A stretch of 64,000 nt of DNA from Flavobacterium sufflavum (GCF_004016525.1 NZ_SACJ01000007.1:124001-188000); one strand, 5' to 3'; counted from the first letter of the stretch, positions 35,464-45,093 are shown. Made by a program: numbers and translations. The notes: generated by a model from the sequence alone, not told the origin.

Positions 35464-37575
35464 TTAGCTAATGTAGTTCCAGATATTTTTTTTCTTGGTT
35501 AATTCCATATATACCGCTCTTAAAATGCTATGCTCCGGTTTTTGTAGAGGAGCATCGTCTGAAAGGATTTTCAAAGCATGTGCTCTGGCCAGAGATAATA
35601 TTTCCCTGTCTTTCACGATATCGGCAATTTGAAGGTTTAATACACCACTTTGTTGGGTTCCCATCAGGTTTCCGGGACCGCGTAATTTCAAATCGACTTC
35701 GGCAATTTCAAAACCATCGTTTGTACGAACCATCGTTTCCATTCGGGTTTTGCTGTCAGAACTCAGTTTATGGCTGGTAATCAGGATGCAATAACTTTGT
35801 TCAGCTCCACGGCCTACACGACCCCGTAATTGGTGTAGTTGCGAAAGGCCAAAACGTTCCGCACTTTCAATAATCATCACCGAGGCATTGGGAACATTTA
35901 CGCCTACTTCAATTACAGTTGTAGCCACCATAATATTGGTTTTTCCTTCGGAAAAGCGTTTCATTTCGGCATCTTTATCGGCAGGTTTCATCTTGCCATG
36001 CACAATGGAAACGGCGTAATCAGGCAACGGAAAATCTCTGGAAATACTTTCGTAACCGTCCATCAAATCTTTGTAATCCATTTTTTCTGATTCCTGAATC
36101 AGGGGATACACAATATAGATTTGGCGGCCTAAAGCAATTTCGTCTCTAAGAAATTTCCAAATTTTCAAGCGGTTGCTGTCATAACGATGCACGGTTTGAA
36201 TGGGTTTTCGACCCGGAGGCAATTCGTCAATAACCGAAATATCTAAATCGCCATACAAGCTCATGGCCAAAGTTCGCGGAATAGGAGTGGCGGTCATCAC
36301 CAAAATGTGTGGCGGAATATCGTTTTTTTTCCACAATCGGGAACGTTGTTCTACTCCAAAACGGTGTTGTTCGTCAATAATGGCTAAACCCAAACTATGG
36401 AATTTTACTTTGTCTTCCAGCAGAGCGTGTGTGCCAATAAGGATTTGTAAACTACCATTTTCCAGTTCTTCATGGATGATTTTTCTATCTGAAGTTTTAG
36501 TTGAACCAGTGAGTATTTTTATATTTAAATTCAGTTTTTTAGATAATTCTGAAAGCCCAATAAAATGCTGATTTGCCAGGATTTCTGTTGGCGCCATCAA
36601 GCAAGCCTGAAAACCGTTATCCATTGCCAGCAACATACTCATAAAAGCCACAATGGTTTTTCCGGAACCTACGTCACCTTGTAATAAACGATTCATCTGG
36701 GCATTGGTTCCCATATCGGTTCGGATTTCTTTAATCACTCTTTTTTGCGCATTAGTCAGCTCAAAAGGCAGGTGATTTTGATAAAATTCATTAAAAAAAT
36801 CGCCTACTTTGGTAAATGGATGTCCTTTTATTTTGTGTTTCTGAATCAGGTTTTTCATAATCAGTTGGATTTGGATGAAAAACAATTCTTCAAATTTTAA
36901 TCGAAATTGGGCTTTCGCCAAGGCATCGGCACTTTTAGGAAAATGGATATTGAATAAGGCGGCATTCTTCGGAATCAATTTCAACTCTTGCGTTAAGTAA
37001 TCAGGCAAAGTTTCTGTAAACAAGGCTTGTGTTTCCAAAAATAATTGTTGCATCATTTTGTTTATTACCCTGTTTGAAATTCCCCGGTTAGTCAGGGTTT
37101 CGGTCGAAGGATAAACGGGTTGCATAGCCGAACGCAAACTTTGTTCGTGCTCGCTCCACAATTCGATTTCGGGATGCGCCATGTTGTACATTCCGTTAAA
37201 CGAAGTACATTTTCCAAAAATTACTATGATTTGATTTAGTTTCAAGGATTCCCTAATCCATTTGTGTCCTTGAAACCATACCAATTCCATTTGCCCTGTA
37301 TCATCTATAAAAGTTGCTACAAGACGTTTTCTGCCTTTGGCAAATTCTACGGTTTTTATATTGATAATCTTCCCGATAATCTGGACCTCAGCAACGTTGT
37401 TTTGTAACTCGTTGATTTTGTAATACCGCGTGCGATCCATGTAGCGGTTGGGGTAAAAATTGAGTAAATCGGCATATTTATGAATTCCCAATTCCTTACG
37501 CAGTAATTCGCCCCTGCTGGGACCAACACCTTTTAAGTATTCGATAGGAGTAAGTAGGAGATTATTGGAAGACAT
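35464..37575 (-). CDS. recG: ATP-dependent DNA helicase RecG
   Basis: RecG remodels stalled replication forks and branch-migrates Holliday junctions. The protein (703 residues) is full length. It has an N-terminal wedge/OB domain (YKINELQNNVAEVQIIGKI), helicase motif I RLLQGDVGSGKTIVAF, motif Ia APTEILANQHF, motif II IIDEQHRFGVEQR, motif III MTATPIPRTLAMS, and motifs V-VI with VIEVGVNVPNA and QLRGRVGRG. The C-terminal TRG region has RGPGNLMGTQQSG. It is divergent from satD, with operator-like repeats in the shared 179-base gap. Confidence 0.96.
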   Translation of the reverse strand: MSSNNLLLTPIEYLKGVGPSRGELLRKELGIHKYADLLNFYPNRYMDRTRYYKINELQNNVAEVQIIGKIINIKTVEFAKGRKRLVATFIDDTGQMELVWFQGHKWIRESLKLNQIIVIFGKCTSFNGMYNMAHPEIELWSEHEQSLRSAMQPVYPSTETLTNRGISNRVINKMMQQLFLETQALFTETLPDYLTQELKLIPKNAALFNIHFPKSADALAKAQFRLKFEELFFIQIQLIMKNLIQKHKIKGHPFTKVGDFFNEFYQNHLPFELTNAQKRVIKEIRTDMGTNAQMNRLLQGDVGSGKTIVAFMSMLLAMDNGFQACLMAPTEILANQHFIGLSELSKKLNLNIKILTGSTKTSDRKIIHEELENGSLQILIGTHALLEDKVKFHSLGLAIIDEQHRFGVEQRSRLWKKNDIPPHILVMTATPIPRTLAMSLYGDLDISVIDELPPGRKPIQTVHRYDSNRLKIWKFLRDEIALGRQIYIVYPLIQESEKMDYKDLMDGYESISRDFPLPDYAVSIVHGKMKPADKDAEMKRFSEGKTNIMVATTVIEVGVNVPNASVMIIESAERFGLSQLHQLRGRVGRGAEQSYCILITSHKLSSDSKTRMETMVRTNDGFEIAEVDLKLRGPGNLMGTQQSGVLNLQIADIVKDREILSLARAHALKILSDDAPLQKPEHSILRAVYMELTKKKNIWNYIS

Positions 37576-37645
37576 TTACGGATTTTCAATTTAAAAACGA
37601 AGATAGTTTATAATAGGGGATTTTGAAAATGTAAATTTTGATTTT

Positions 37646-37725
37646 ATTATCGTTTTATTTGGCGATATTTTTAATTATCGCTTAATTTGACGATAATCGT
37701 TATTATCGCTTAATTTGACGATAAT
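37646..37725 (+). promoter_or_regulatory. Three evenly spaced 24-base palindromic operator-like repeats upstream of satD
   Basis: Units at 37646-37669, 37674-37697 and 37702-37725 each read ATTATCG-(10 bases)-CGATAAT. The second and third are identical and the first differs at six positions. The period is exactly 28 bases with 4-base gaps. The array ends 29 bases before the satD ATG and begins 70 bases before recG's start. The inner ten bases (CTTAATTTGA) are also kept. This looks like a tandem binding site, most likely for the SatD helix-turn-helix protein itself. Confidence 0.7.
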
Positions 37726-37754
37726 TTTTGTATCTTGCATTAAAATTCAAATTT

Positions 37755-38360
37755 ATGAAAGCAGTAATTACAGCTGATATTATGCGTTCCAGAAAAGTGC
37801 CTTCGGTATTATGGTTGGCTGATATAAAGGCGGTTTTAAATAGCTATGGTAATGAGCCTAAAGATTGGGAAATCTATCGAGGAGACAGTTTTCAGTTGCT
37901 TGTTCCTGCTGAAGATGCACTCGAAATAGCATTGTTGATTAAAGCTACTATCAAACAGCACAAAGAGCTCGATGTGCGCATGGCAATAGGTGTGGGGAAT
38001 ATTGATTATAATGCCGATAAAATAACGGAATCCAATGGTGCTGCTTTTATCAATTCAGGAGAATGTTTTGAAAGATTGAAAAAACAGACATTAGGCATAC
38101 AAACGCCTTGGGCTGAATTTAATTCAACTTTTGAAGTTATTCTTTCTTTTATGCTTATGGTTGCTGATAACTGGACGAGTACTTCTGCGGAGGTTATTAA
38201 AAAAGCATTTGAAAATCCGGAGATTAATCAAAATCAATTGGCTACAGTGTTGAATAGAAAAAGCCAAAGTTCGATAAGTGCTTCGCTAAAAAGAGCGGGT
38301 TATGAAGAATTGAAAAATATGATTGCATTTTATAAACAAGAAATCAAAAAACAATGGTAG
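37755..38360 (+). CDS. SatD family protein with C-terminal helix-turn-helix
   Basis: The protein (201 residues) starts MKAVITADIMRSRKV, the SatD signature. A cyclase-like alpha/beta part follows (WEIYRGDSFQLLVPAEDALEIALLIK and DVRMAIGVGNIDY), and then a C-terminal helix-turn-helix at about 158-190 (INQNQLATVLNRKSQSSISASLKRAGYEEL). The frame is open to 37728, but the ATG at 37755 gives the family N-terminus and leaves the operator repeats outside the gene. It overlaps the DUF3307 gene by 7 bases. The biochemical role of SatD is not known to me; the HTH and the upstream repeats suggest an autoregulator. Confidence 0.85.
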   Translation: MKAVITADIMRSRKVPSVLWLADIKAVLNSYGNEPKDWEIYRGDSFQLLVPAEDALEIALLIKATIKQHKELDVRMAIGVGNIDYNADKITESNGAAFINSGECFERLKKQTLGIQTPWAEFNSTFEVILSFMLMVADNWTSTSAEVIKKAFENPEINQNQLATVLNRKSQSSISASLKRAGYEELKNMIAFYKQEIKKQW

Positions 38361-39061
38361 CATTTTTTTTAAGTTTGCTTTTAGCGCATTTAATAGGCGA
38401 TTTTTTGTTACAGCCTACCGCCTGGGTGAAAGACAAAAAGAAGAAAAAAATTAAATCGAAGTATTTGTATTATCATGTAGGTGTGCATTTATTGCTGTTG
38501 TTGATTACAACACAATTCAATAGCTATTATTTACCGGGGATTCTTTTCATTGCTTTGAGTCATCTTGGGATTGATTGTGCCAAATTGTATTTTGAAAAAA
38601 AGAAAACTGCAAAATTCTGGTTTTTTGCCGATCAGTTGATGCATTTGACGGTGATTGCGGCAGTGGTTTATTGTTATTTCCCATACCAAATACCTATTTC
38701 AAATTTGTATTCACAGCAAAATCTAGCTTTGATTACCGCTTTGGTTTTGGTGACTTATGTGAGTGCAATCATTTTAAAAGTGCTGTTGTCAAAATGGAGT
38801 GAACAAATTATAAAAACGGATAATACCAATAATGCCGGGAAATACATTGGGATTTTAGAGCGTTTGTTTATTTTCTTTTTTGTGTTGATTAATTTTTGGG
38901 AAGGAATCGGTTTTTTATTAGCTGCAAAATCTATTTTCAGGTTTGGTGATTTGAAAGAATCCAAAGATGTTCGATTGACCGAATATATTTTGATAGGAAC
39001 TTTATTGAGTTTTGGATTGGGAATTCTTTGTGCGATGCTTTATAAGAACTTTATAGTTTAA
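38354..39061 (+). CDS. DUF3307 integral membrane protein
   Basis: The protein (235 residues) has six or seven membrane segments and the DUF3307 pattern: LLLAHLIGDFLLQPTAWVKDK near the N-terminus, YYHVGVHLLLLL, ALSHLGIDCAKLYFEKK and FFADQLMHLTVIAAV. It carries conserved His and Asp residues within or next to membrane helices. Its start lies inside the end of satD (ATGGTAG overlap), so the two are translationally coupled. SatD and DUF3307 are a recurrent pair; the function is unknown. Confidence 0.88.
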   Translation: MVAFFLSLLLAHLIGDFLLQPTAWVKDKKKKKIKSKYLYYHVGVHLLLLLITTQFNSYYLPGILFIALSHLGIDCAKLYFEKKKTAKFWFFADQLMHLTVIAAVVYCYFPYQIPISNLYSQQNLALITALVLVTYVSAIILKVLLSKWSEQIIKTDNTNNAGKYIGILERLFIFFFVLINFWEGIGFLLAAKSIFRFGDLKESKDVRLTEYILIGTLLSFGLGILCAMLYKNFIV

Positions 39062-39311
39062 CCGAAGCGCAGATTTTTTTACCACAAAGTTTCGCAAAGT
39101 TTTACGCGAAGCTTCGCGAAGAATTAAAAAAATCAGTGTGAATCTGTTTTATATATCCGTGGTCTAGTTTTTAACGAAAAGTTTCGCAAAGTATTTTTTT
39201 AATATTAGCTAGAATCTGCTAAATCTGCGTGCTTATATATTTTTACGCAGATTTAGAAGATTCTGGCTGATTGTAAATATCGATGAGATTAAAATCTTTT
39301 GATTATAAAAA
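39062..39311. repeat. Intergenic repeat region, TTTCGCAAAG / AATCTGCGTGC type
   Basis: Words such as ACCACAAAGTTTCGCAAAG, ACGCGAAGCTTCGCGAAG, AAAGTTTCGCAAAG and AAATCTGCGTGCTTATAT, the last with an inverted partner ACGCAGATTTAG, fill this gap between the converging DUF3307 and agmatine deiminase genes. AAATCTGCGTGCTAATATTA recurs at about 26107-26127. No gene is seen. Confidence 0.55.
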
Positions 39312-40352
39312 TCAGGCAGGAATTTGCTGGCTTAAGCAGTGCAAAGTCCCGAATCCCCAAATCAAATCTATAGCACTAATACCAATAATTTCTCTGTCCG
39401 GGAAACATTCCGCCAGGATATTCAATGCTTTTCTGTCGTTTACATCGTTAAAAGTTGGAACTAAAACACAGTTATTTAAAATCAGGAAATTGGCATAACT
39501 CGCAGGTAATCTTAAGTCTTCAAAATCCAGACGTTTTGGCATCGGTAAAGTCACAATTACAGGCGATTTTCCGTCTTCCAGTTTAGCATTTTGCAAACGT
39601 TTTAAATTGTCTTGTAAAGGTTTGTAATTGGCGTCGTTAGGGTCGGTTTCAACGATGGTCACAATAGTGTCTTCGTTTACAAATCTCGCCAAATCATCAA
39701 TGTGACCGTGAGTATCGTCGCCTTCAATTCCGTCACCTAGCCAAATTACATTGGTTACACCTAAATATTCTTTAAAAACGGCTTCGTAATCTTCTTTAGT
39801 AAAACCAGCATTACGCACTTGAATACTTGGGTGCATCAGGCATTCTTCGGATGTTAATAAAGTACCACGACCGTTTACATCAATGGCACCACCTTCTACA
39901 ATTACTGGTTTACCTTTATAAATAACCTGAGTTAAAGGCATTTTTAAGAAATCAGAAACTTTGGCAGGAACGTGTTTGTCCAGTTGGTAATTTTTATATT
40001 TCGCCCAACCGTTGAAGTTGAAGTTTAAAGCTTCTCTTTTACCGTCCTTATAAACTACAATAGAACCAGAGTCACGCATCCAACTACGATTGGTTTTCTG
40101 GATGATAAATGAAATTTGATTCAAGTTTACGCGGGCTCTTTCGAGCATATCGCTTACTTTAGTTTTTAGTTTTTCGTCGATAACTACCAAAAAGACTTTT
40201 TCATAAGTAGCCACTTTTTTAATAAACTCCACAAATGCCCATTGAATCGCTTCGTATTTTCCTGGCCAATCGTTTCCATTATGTGGAAAACAAAGTAAAA
40301 TTCCTTCTTGTTTTTCCCATTCAGCAGGAAAACGTCTGTTTGTAGTTGTCAT
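39312..40352 (-). CDS. aguA: Agmatine deiminase family enzyme
   Basis: The enzyme converts agmatine to N-carbamoylputrescine and ammonia, the first step of the deiminase route to putrescine. The protein (346 residues) is of normal length for the porphyromonas-type arginine deiminase fold. It has NDWPGKYEAIQWAF, RSWMRDSGSIVVYKDG, FNGWAKY, VEGGAIDVNGRGTLLT, GDDTHGHIDDLARFV (catalytic His and Asp), and the nucleophilic Cys in GFGTLHCLSQQ near the C-terminus. The matching amidase gene lies 3.7 kb away at 44039-44926 on the same strand, separated by two plus-strand genes. Confidence 0.9.
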   Translation of the reverse strand: MTTTNRRFPAEWEKQEGILLCFPHNGNDWPGKYEAIQWAFVEFIKKVATYEKVFLVVIDEKLKTKVSDMLERARVNLNQISFIIQKTNRSWMRDSGSIVVYKDGKREALNFNFNGWAKYKNYQLDKHVPAKVSDFLKMPLTQVIYKGKPVIVEGGAIDVNGRGTLLTSEECLMHPSIQVRNAGFTKEDYEAVFKEYLGVTNVIWLGDGIEGDDTHGHIDDLARFVNEDTIVTIVETDPNDANYKPLQDNLKRLQNAKLEDGKSPVIVTLPMPKRLDFEDLRLPASYANFLILNNCVLVPTFNDVNDRKALNILAECFPDREIIGISAIDLIWGFGTLHCLSQQIPA

Positions 40353-40864
40353 AAAAAATGGCTAAAAATTATAAGACCGCAAATATAAACATTCGCAAGG
40401 ATTATAAAAATGGAGGTTTGAAAACAATATTTATTTTTTCAGGCTTAAACTTGTGCAAAAAATCTTCCTTTATAAATAACTCAAAAGGTAAATTTATGTA
40501 TTATGTTTGATTGAGTTTTTTCGAGAAGAACGCTGTTTCGTGTTTTTTCAGGAAGTATTTATGATTTTTTTATTAGATAAAGTGATCCTTAATTTTAAGA
40601 AAACAAAGACAAATTATTCAAAAAGTGCTAAAAAAGTAGAGTAAGCTTGGCTTTAAAATTGAAAAATAATATTTTTTTTAGAAAGTATAAATAATAAAAT
40701 TTTGATTTTAACTTTTTGATAGTCAAAATAGTACTGGTTTTTCTAGTCGTCTTGTAAGTAAAAATGCCAATAAAAGTGTGAATTATATAACTTCAATATA
40801 ACAATTATCAGAATTATATGATTTATATTTGCCCTGATTTTAAAAATTAAAAAAATAAATAATC
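40353..40864. other. 512-base AT-rich divergent intergenic region
   Basis: This region lies between the start of agmatine deiminase (minus) and the OmpA-family gene (plus). It is very AT-rich, and no reading frame of note or RNA gene is seen. It must hold both promoters. A TATATTTG box at 40824-40831 is the best candidate for the OmpA gene. Its length suggests additional regulation or a long leader. Confidence 0.5.
40824..40831 (+). promoter_or_regulatory. Candidate -7 promoter box for the OmpA-family gene
   Basis: TATATTTG matches TAnnTTTG, 33 bases before the ATG. The leader AAATTAAAAAAATAAATAATC is A-rich, which favours translation in Bacteroidota. Confidence 0.5.
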
Positions 40865-42124
40865 ATGAAAAAGAAATTTGCCTCTTTATCCTTGTTATTA
40901 CTATCATTTGCTGCAAGTGCTCAGGATATGTCAACACCTACTAAAAAAACTCTTGAAAAAGATCAGTTTGATAAGTGGTCTATTGAATTAAATGGTGGTG
41001 TGAACAAACCATTGAGAGCTATGACAGCAGGTTATTCTACTGCTACACTAAATCCTTTTCACGCTGATTTAGGAGCAAGATATATGTTTAGTCCTAAATT
41101 TGGTTTGAAACTTGATTTTGGATATGATAAATTTCAAGAGCGTGATAATACTGCACCATTTGAAAGCAAACTAATCAGAACAAGTTTACAAGGGGTTATC
41201 AATGTAGGTAGAGCTTTAAACTTTGAAACATGGACTAATACTATTGGATTATTAGCACATGGTGGATTTGGAGTTTCTCAATTATCAGCAGATAACGGTT
41301 TTAAAGGAAAAGATTACATGGGACATGGAATTCTTGGTTTAACTGGACAAATTAAATTGAGCAATAGTGTTGCTTTGACTGGTGATTTATCAGGTCTTGT
41401 TTACGGAAGACAAAACTATAACTTCGATGGTAAAGGGATAGCTCATACTGGTTCTTTAGATGGAGTAACGCTTAATGCATCTGTTGGTTTGACTTTTTAC
41501 TTAGGTAAAAAAGAAAAACATGCTGACTGGGTTGGAGATGCTGACAAATACGATGCTTTAGAGCAAAGAGTTGGATTAATCGAAACAGGTCTTATCGATT
41601 CTGATAAAGATGGTGTAGCTGATTTATACGATTTGGAACCAAATTCTATTGCTGGTGTAGCTGTTAATACAAAAGGACAATCTATTGATAATAATAAAAA
41701 TGGAGTTCCAGATGAATTAGAAAGCTATTTAGATAAAAAGTATGGACAAAATACTAATACTACTGTAACTAATAGTACAGTTGAAGAGTTAATTAACGGA
41801 GGATATGTAAATGTATATTTCGATTTTAATTCGTCTAAACCAATAAATTCATCTTTATCAGGAGTTGACTTTTTAGTTAAATACTTGAAAAATAATCCAT
41901 CTAAAAAGGCAGATATCATTGGATATGCTGATGAAGTAGGAAGTTCAAGTTATAACCAACAATTATCTCAAAAAAGAGCTGAAGCAGTTAAAAGTATTGT
42001 AATCAATGCTGGAATTGACGCTTCAAGATTAACTGTAAAAGGTAATGGTGAAGATGCTTCTGTAAATAAAAATTCTCAACAAGCACGTCAAATCGTGAGA
42101 AGAGTTACTTTTCAAGTGAAGTAA
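40865..42124 (+). CDS. OmpA-family outer-membrane protein
   Basis: The protein (419 residues) has a signal peptide ending FAASAQ and an N-terminal eight-strand-like barrel (about 35-220). A calcium-binding thrombospondin type 3-like stretch follows (DSDKDGVADLYDLEPNS, DNNKNGVPDELE), and then the C-terminal OmpA peptidoglycan-binding domain (YFDFNSSKPINSS, ADIIGYADEVGSSSYNQQLSQKRAEAV, VKGNGED). The codon usage, A-rich leader and strong terminator point to an abundant structural protein that links outer membrane and peptidoglycan. Confidence 0.94.
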   Translation: MKKKFASLSLLLLSFAASAQDMSTPTKKTLEKDQFDKWSIELNGGVNKPLRAMTAGYSTATLNPFHADLGARYMFSPKFGLKLDFGYDKFQERDNTAPFESKLIRTSLQGVINVGRALNFETWTNTIGLLAHGGFGVSQLSADNGFKGKDYMGHGILGLTGQIKLSNSVALTGDLSGLVYGRQNYNFDGKGIAHTGSLDGVTLNASVGLTFYLGKKEKHADWVGDADKYDALEQRVGLIETGLIDSDKDGVADLYDLEPNSIAGVAVNTKGQSIDNNKNGVPDELESYLDKKYGQNTNTTVTNSTVEELINGGYVNVYFDFNSSKPINSSLSGVDFLVKYLKNNPSKKADIIGYADEVGSSSYNQQLSQKRAEAVKSIVINAGIDASRLTVKGNGEDASVNKNSQQARQIVRRVTFQVK

Positions 42125-42146
42125 TTTTTACAAATAAATAATTTAG

Positions 42147-42184
42147 AAAGCTGTTTCGACTAAGGTTGAAACAGCTTTTTTTTT
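42147..42184 (+). terminator. Terminator of the OmpA-family gene
   Basis: AAAGCTGTTTC and GAAACAGCTTT form a perfect stem with a 10-base loop, followed by a run of T. Confidence 0.9.
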
Positions 42185-42335
42185 GTGCCTTATTTTTCGG
42201 ATTGTTTTTGATGCGTTAATCTAAGAATAATTATGTGTACTATTTTTCCTGTGAAATTAAAGATTTCATAATAATGACTTAATCCAAAAGCTTTATCCGA
42301 AATCTATTTTTGTCCGAAACAAAAAAATAGGAAAT

Positions 42336-43856
42336 ATGAAAAATTTTGGGATTTCATTATTAGCGGCTCTTTTTATTTTATGCAGTTGTGAAAATGATAA
42401 AGGAAATGGCGATAATCAAGAGATTGAAGTAAACGAAGATGTTGCCAGTTTCAAAGAAATAGGAACCATCACTGTTGGTGGACTAGCTGCAGCTGAAATC
42501 AGTGCCTATGACGAAACGACTAAAAGACTTTTTACGGTAAACAATAGTGCCACCAACCAAATTGATGTAATCGATTTATCAGATCCAATTAATCCTAAAA
42601 AATTAGCTGTAATTGATTTGTCTGTTTACAGTGGTGCTTCAAATAGTGTGGCTGTTTATGACGGGAAATTGGCAGTAGCTTTAGAGTCGACTACCAACAA
42701 GCAAGGAAATGGAAAAGTAGTGGTTTTTAAAACTTCTGATTATAGTTTGATTAAAGAAATTACCGTGGTTGCTTTGCCTGATATGGTAACTTTTTCGCCA
42801 GACGGAAAATACATTATTTCGGCTAACGAAGGCGAACCAAATGCAGATTATTCTGTAGATCCTGATGGAACAGTTTCTATCATTGATGTGACTAATAATT
42901 ATGCTGTAACAACATTGAATTTTGCCGCTTTCGAAAGTCAGTTGGCTACATTGAGAACCAAAGGATTCAGGGTTTCTAAAACGGCTAAAAGTTTTGCTGC
43001 CGATATTGAACCGGAATACATCACTATCTCAGCCGATTCTAAAACAGCCTGGGTTACTTTGCAAGAAAACAATGGAGTGGCTAAAGTAGATTTGGCAACA
43101 AAAACAATTACGTCTATTTTCGGATTGGGTTACAAAGATTTTAATTCTGCCGAAAACGGAATTGATGTTAGCGATAAAGACTTAGTTGTTTCATTTACTC
43201 CCTGGAAACTAAAAGGATTGTTTATGCCTGATGCTATTGCAAGTTATGTTGTAAATGGAACTCCTTATTTTATTACAGCCAATGAAGGTGATGCCAGAGA
43301 ATATGGAACTTATGCGGATGTTGCCCGTTTAAAATCATTAAACTTAGACGCAACTGTTTTTCCTGATGCTGCCACTTTAAAAGCAGATGCTAAAATGGGA
43401 CGTTTGAATTTGGTTTCAACAGAAGGTGATACAGATAACGATGGGGATTTAGATGAATTAATTAGTTTTGGAGCACGTTCGTTCACCATTTGGAACGGAA
43501 ATACAGGAAGTCTGGTTTTTGACAGTAAAAACGATTTAGACAAACGTTCGAATGATTTTGGTACTTATGATGATACCCGTAGTGATGACAAAGGTTCAGA
43601 ACCGGAAGCTGTGGTGGTAGCCAAAATGGGAAATAAAAACATTCTGTTTGTAGGTCTTGAAAGAACTGATACGGTTATGGTTTATGATATCACTAATCCA
43701 TCGGCTCCACAATATTTGCAAAGTATAAAAACAGGTGATGCTCCTGAAGGCTTATTGTTTATTCCTGCTTCTAAAAGTCCTAATAAAAGAAGTTTGTTAG
43801 TGGTAAGTAGTGAAGGGGATGGGGTTGTTAAGTTTTTCCAGCCTAATCTACAATAA
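42336..43856 (+). CDS. Choice-of-anchor I family lipoprotein with beta-propeller
   Basis: The protein (506 residues) begins with a lipoprotein signal (ALFILCSCEND; Cys acylation site at about residue 17-19). A seven-bladed propeller follows, typical of the choice-of-anchor I family: AAEISAYDETTKRLFTVNN, VDVIDLSDPINPKK-type blades, FSPDGKYIISANEGEPN, YITISADSKTAWVTLQENN, FITANEGDAREYG, GSEPEAVVVAKMG and GLERTDTVMVYDITNPSAPQ. Related proteins are often surface or phosphate-linked, but the reaction, if any, is not established. It is monocistronic, with its own terminator. Confidence 0.88.
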   Translation: MKNFGISLLAALFILCSCENDKGNGDNQEIEVNEDVASFKEIGTITVGGLAAAEISAYDETTKRLFTVNNSATNQIDVIDLSDPINPKKLAVIDLSVYSGASNSVAVYDGKLAVALESTTNKQGNGKVVVFKTSDYSLIKEITVVALPDMVTFSPDGKYIISANEGEPNADYSVDPDGTVSIIDVTNNYAVTTLNFAAFESQLATLRTKGFRVSKTAKSFAADIEPEYITISADSKTAWVTLQENNGVAKVDLATKTITSIFGLGYKDFNSAENGIDVSDKDLVVSFTPWKLKGLFMPDAIASYVVNGTPYFITANEGDAREYGTYADVARLKSLNLDATVFPDAATLKADAKMGRLNLVSTEGDTDNDGDLDELISFGARSFTIWNGNTGSLVFDSKNDLDKRSNDFGTYDDTRSDDKGSEPEAVVVAKMGNKNILFVGLERTDTVMVYDITNPSAPQYLQSIKTGDAPEGLLFIPASKSPNKRSLLVVSSEGDGVVKFFQPNLQ

Positions 43857-43880
43857 ATTTATTTACATGTCTTTTAAAAC

Positions 43881-43917
43881 AAAATGGACTAAGGCAATGT
43901 GCTTTAGTCCATTTTTT
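43881..43917 (+). terminator. Terminator after the choice-of-anchor I gene
   Basis: AAAATGGACTAA and TTAGTCCATTTT pair around an 11-base loop and run into T residues. Confidence 0.85.
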
Positions 43918-44038
43918 ATTCTTTAAAGTTTTACCACAAAGATTCGCGAAGGAGACACGAAGACTCACAAAGCTTTTATTATATCTAACCGTAAGGTACA
44001 TAGTTTTAATAAAGAGAAATATGTGTGTCAATAAAAAC

Positions 44039-44926
44039 TTAATCAATCGCTCTTTTAGTAATATCTCCAAAAGCATCAATTCTTCTGTCTCTGAAGAACG
44101 GCCAGTTTTGACGAACATTTTCCTGTAAGTCTAAATCCACCTCAGCAATTAAGATTTCTTCTTTATCGTGAGAAGCCTGTGCTAAAATCTCTCCTTGTGG
44201 ACCACAGATAAAGGAAGCTCCCCAAAATTCAATTCCGGCAGTATCCGGTAAATATTGCTCTAGACCAATTCTGTTGGCAGCAGCTACATAAATACCATTG
44301 GCTACGGCATGTCCTTTCATCACGTTCATCCAGGCTCCATATTGGTTTTCGCCGTATTGCTCTTTTTCTTGTGGATGCCATCCAATAGCTGTTGGGTAAA
44401 ATAAAACCTCAGCACCTTTTAAAGCTGTCAAACGGGCAGCTTCCGGATACCATTGATCCCAACAAATTAAGGTTCCAATATTTCCTTTTTGAGTTCTATT
44501 GTTTTTAAATCCTAAATCACCAGGTGTGAAATAGAATTTTTCGTAAAATGCAGGATCGTCCGGAATGTGCATTTTGCGGTATAATCCAGCTTCAGTTCCA
44601 TCGGTATCAATAATGTAAGCACTGTTGTGGTAGATTCCAGCCATTCTTTTTTCGAAGAAAGGAACAATAATAACTACTCCTAATTCTTTGGCTAATTCGC
44701 TAAAAGCAATAAAAGAAGTGCTGTATAAAGGTTCTGCTAAGGCAAAATTGTCTACATCTTCACTTTGACAGAAATAATGACTGCTGTATAATTCAGGTAA
44801 CGAAATAACTTCTGCACCTTGACTCGCCGCATCACGAACCCAACTGATACATTTTTTCAGGTTGTTTTCGGCAATGTCATTCAGATTTAGTTGGATAACA
44901 GCAATTTTGTATTTTTTATTGGGCAT
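44039..44926 (-). CDS. aguB: N-carbamoylputrescine amidase (carbon-nitrogen hydrolase)
   Basis: The enzyme hydrolyses N-carbamoylputrescine to putrescine, CO2 and ammonia. The protein (295 residues) shows the nitrilase-superfamily triad: Glu in SLPELYSSHYF, Lys in YRKMHIPDDP and Cys in TLICWDQWYPEAARL. DDP-x-FYEKFYFTPGDLGF is as in plant and bacterial AguB. The putative aguA partner is at 39312-40352. The two genes are usually neighbours in this phylum; here they flank the OmpA and choice-of-anchor genes. Confidence 0.92.
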   Translation of the reverse strand: MPNKKYKIAVIQLNLNDIAENNLKKCISWVRDAASQGAEVISLPELYSSHYFCQSEDVDNFALAEPLYSTSFIAFSELAKELGVVIIVPFFEKRMAGIYHNSAYIIDTDGTEAGLYRKMHIPDDPAFYEKFYFTPGDLGFKNNRTQKGNIGTLICWDQWYPEAARLTALKGAEVLFYPTAIGWHPQEKEQYGENQYGAWMNVMKGHAVANGIYVAAANRIGLEQYLPDTAGIEFWGASFICGPQGEILAQASHDKEEILIAEVDLDLQENVRQNWPFFRDRRIDAFGDITKRAID

Positions 44927-45093
44927 GGTAGTATTTTTTAGATTGCAAAAATAGGTATTTTTATGAAGAGTAGAAATATTGCTATTTAGAAAAGTTTCGA
45001 CGTTAATGATGGGATTTGCTGAATTTGAACTTGGAATAAACGGTTGATTTTACATTTATAATTTAAAAATGTGCTGTAATTCAAATTTATATA

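Noticed and set aside
37646..37725. Possible CRISPR array (24-base repeats)
   Set aside because: The spacing between repeats is only 4 bases and there is no cas gene; the units are palindromic operators.
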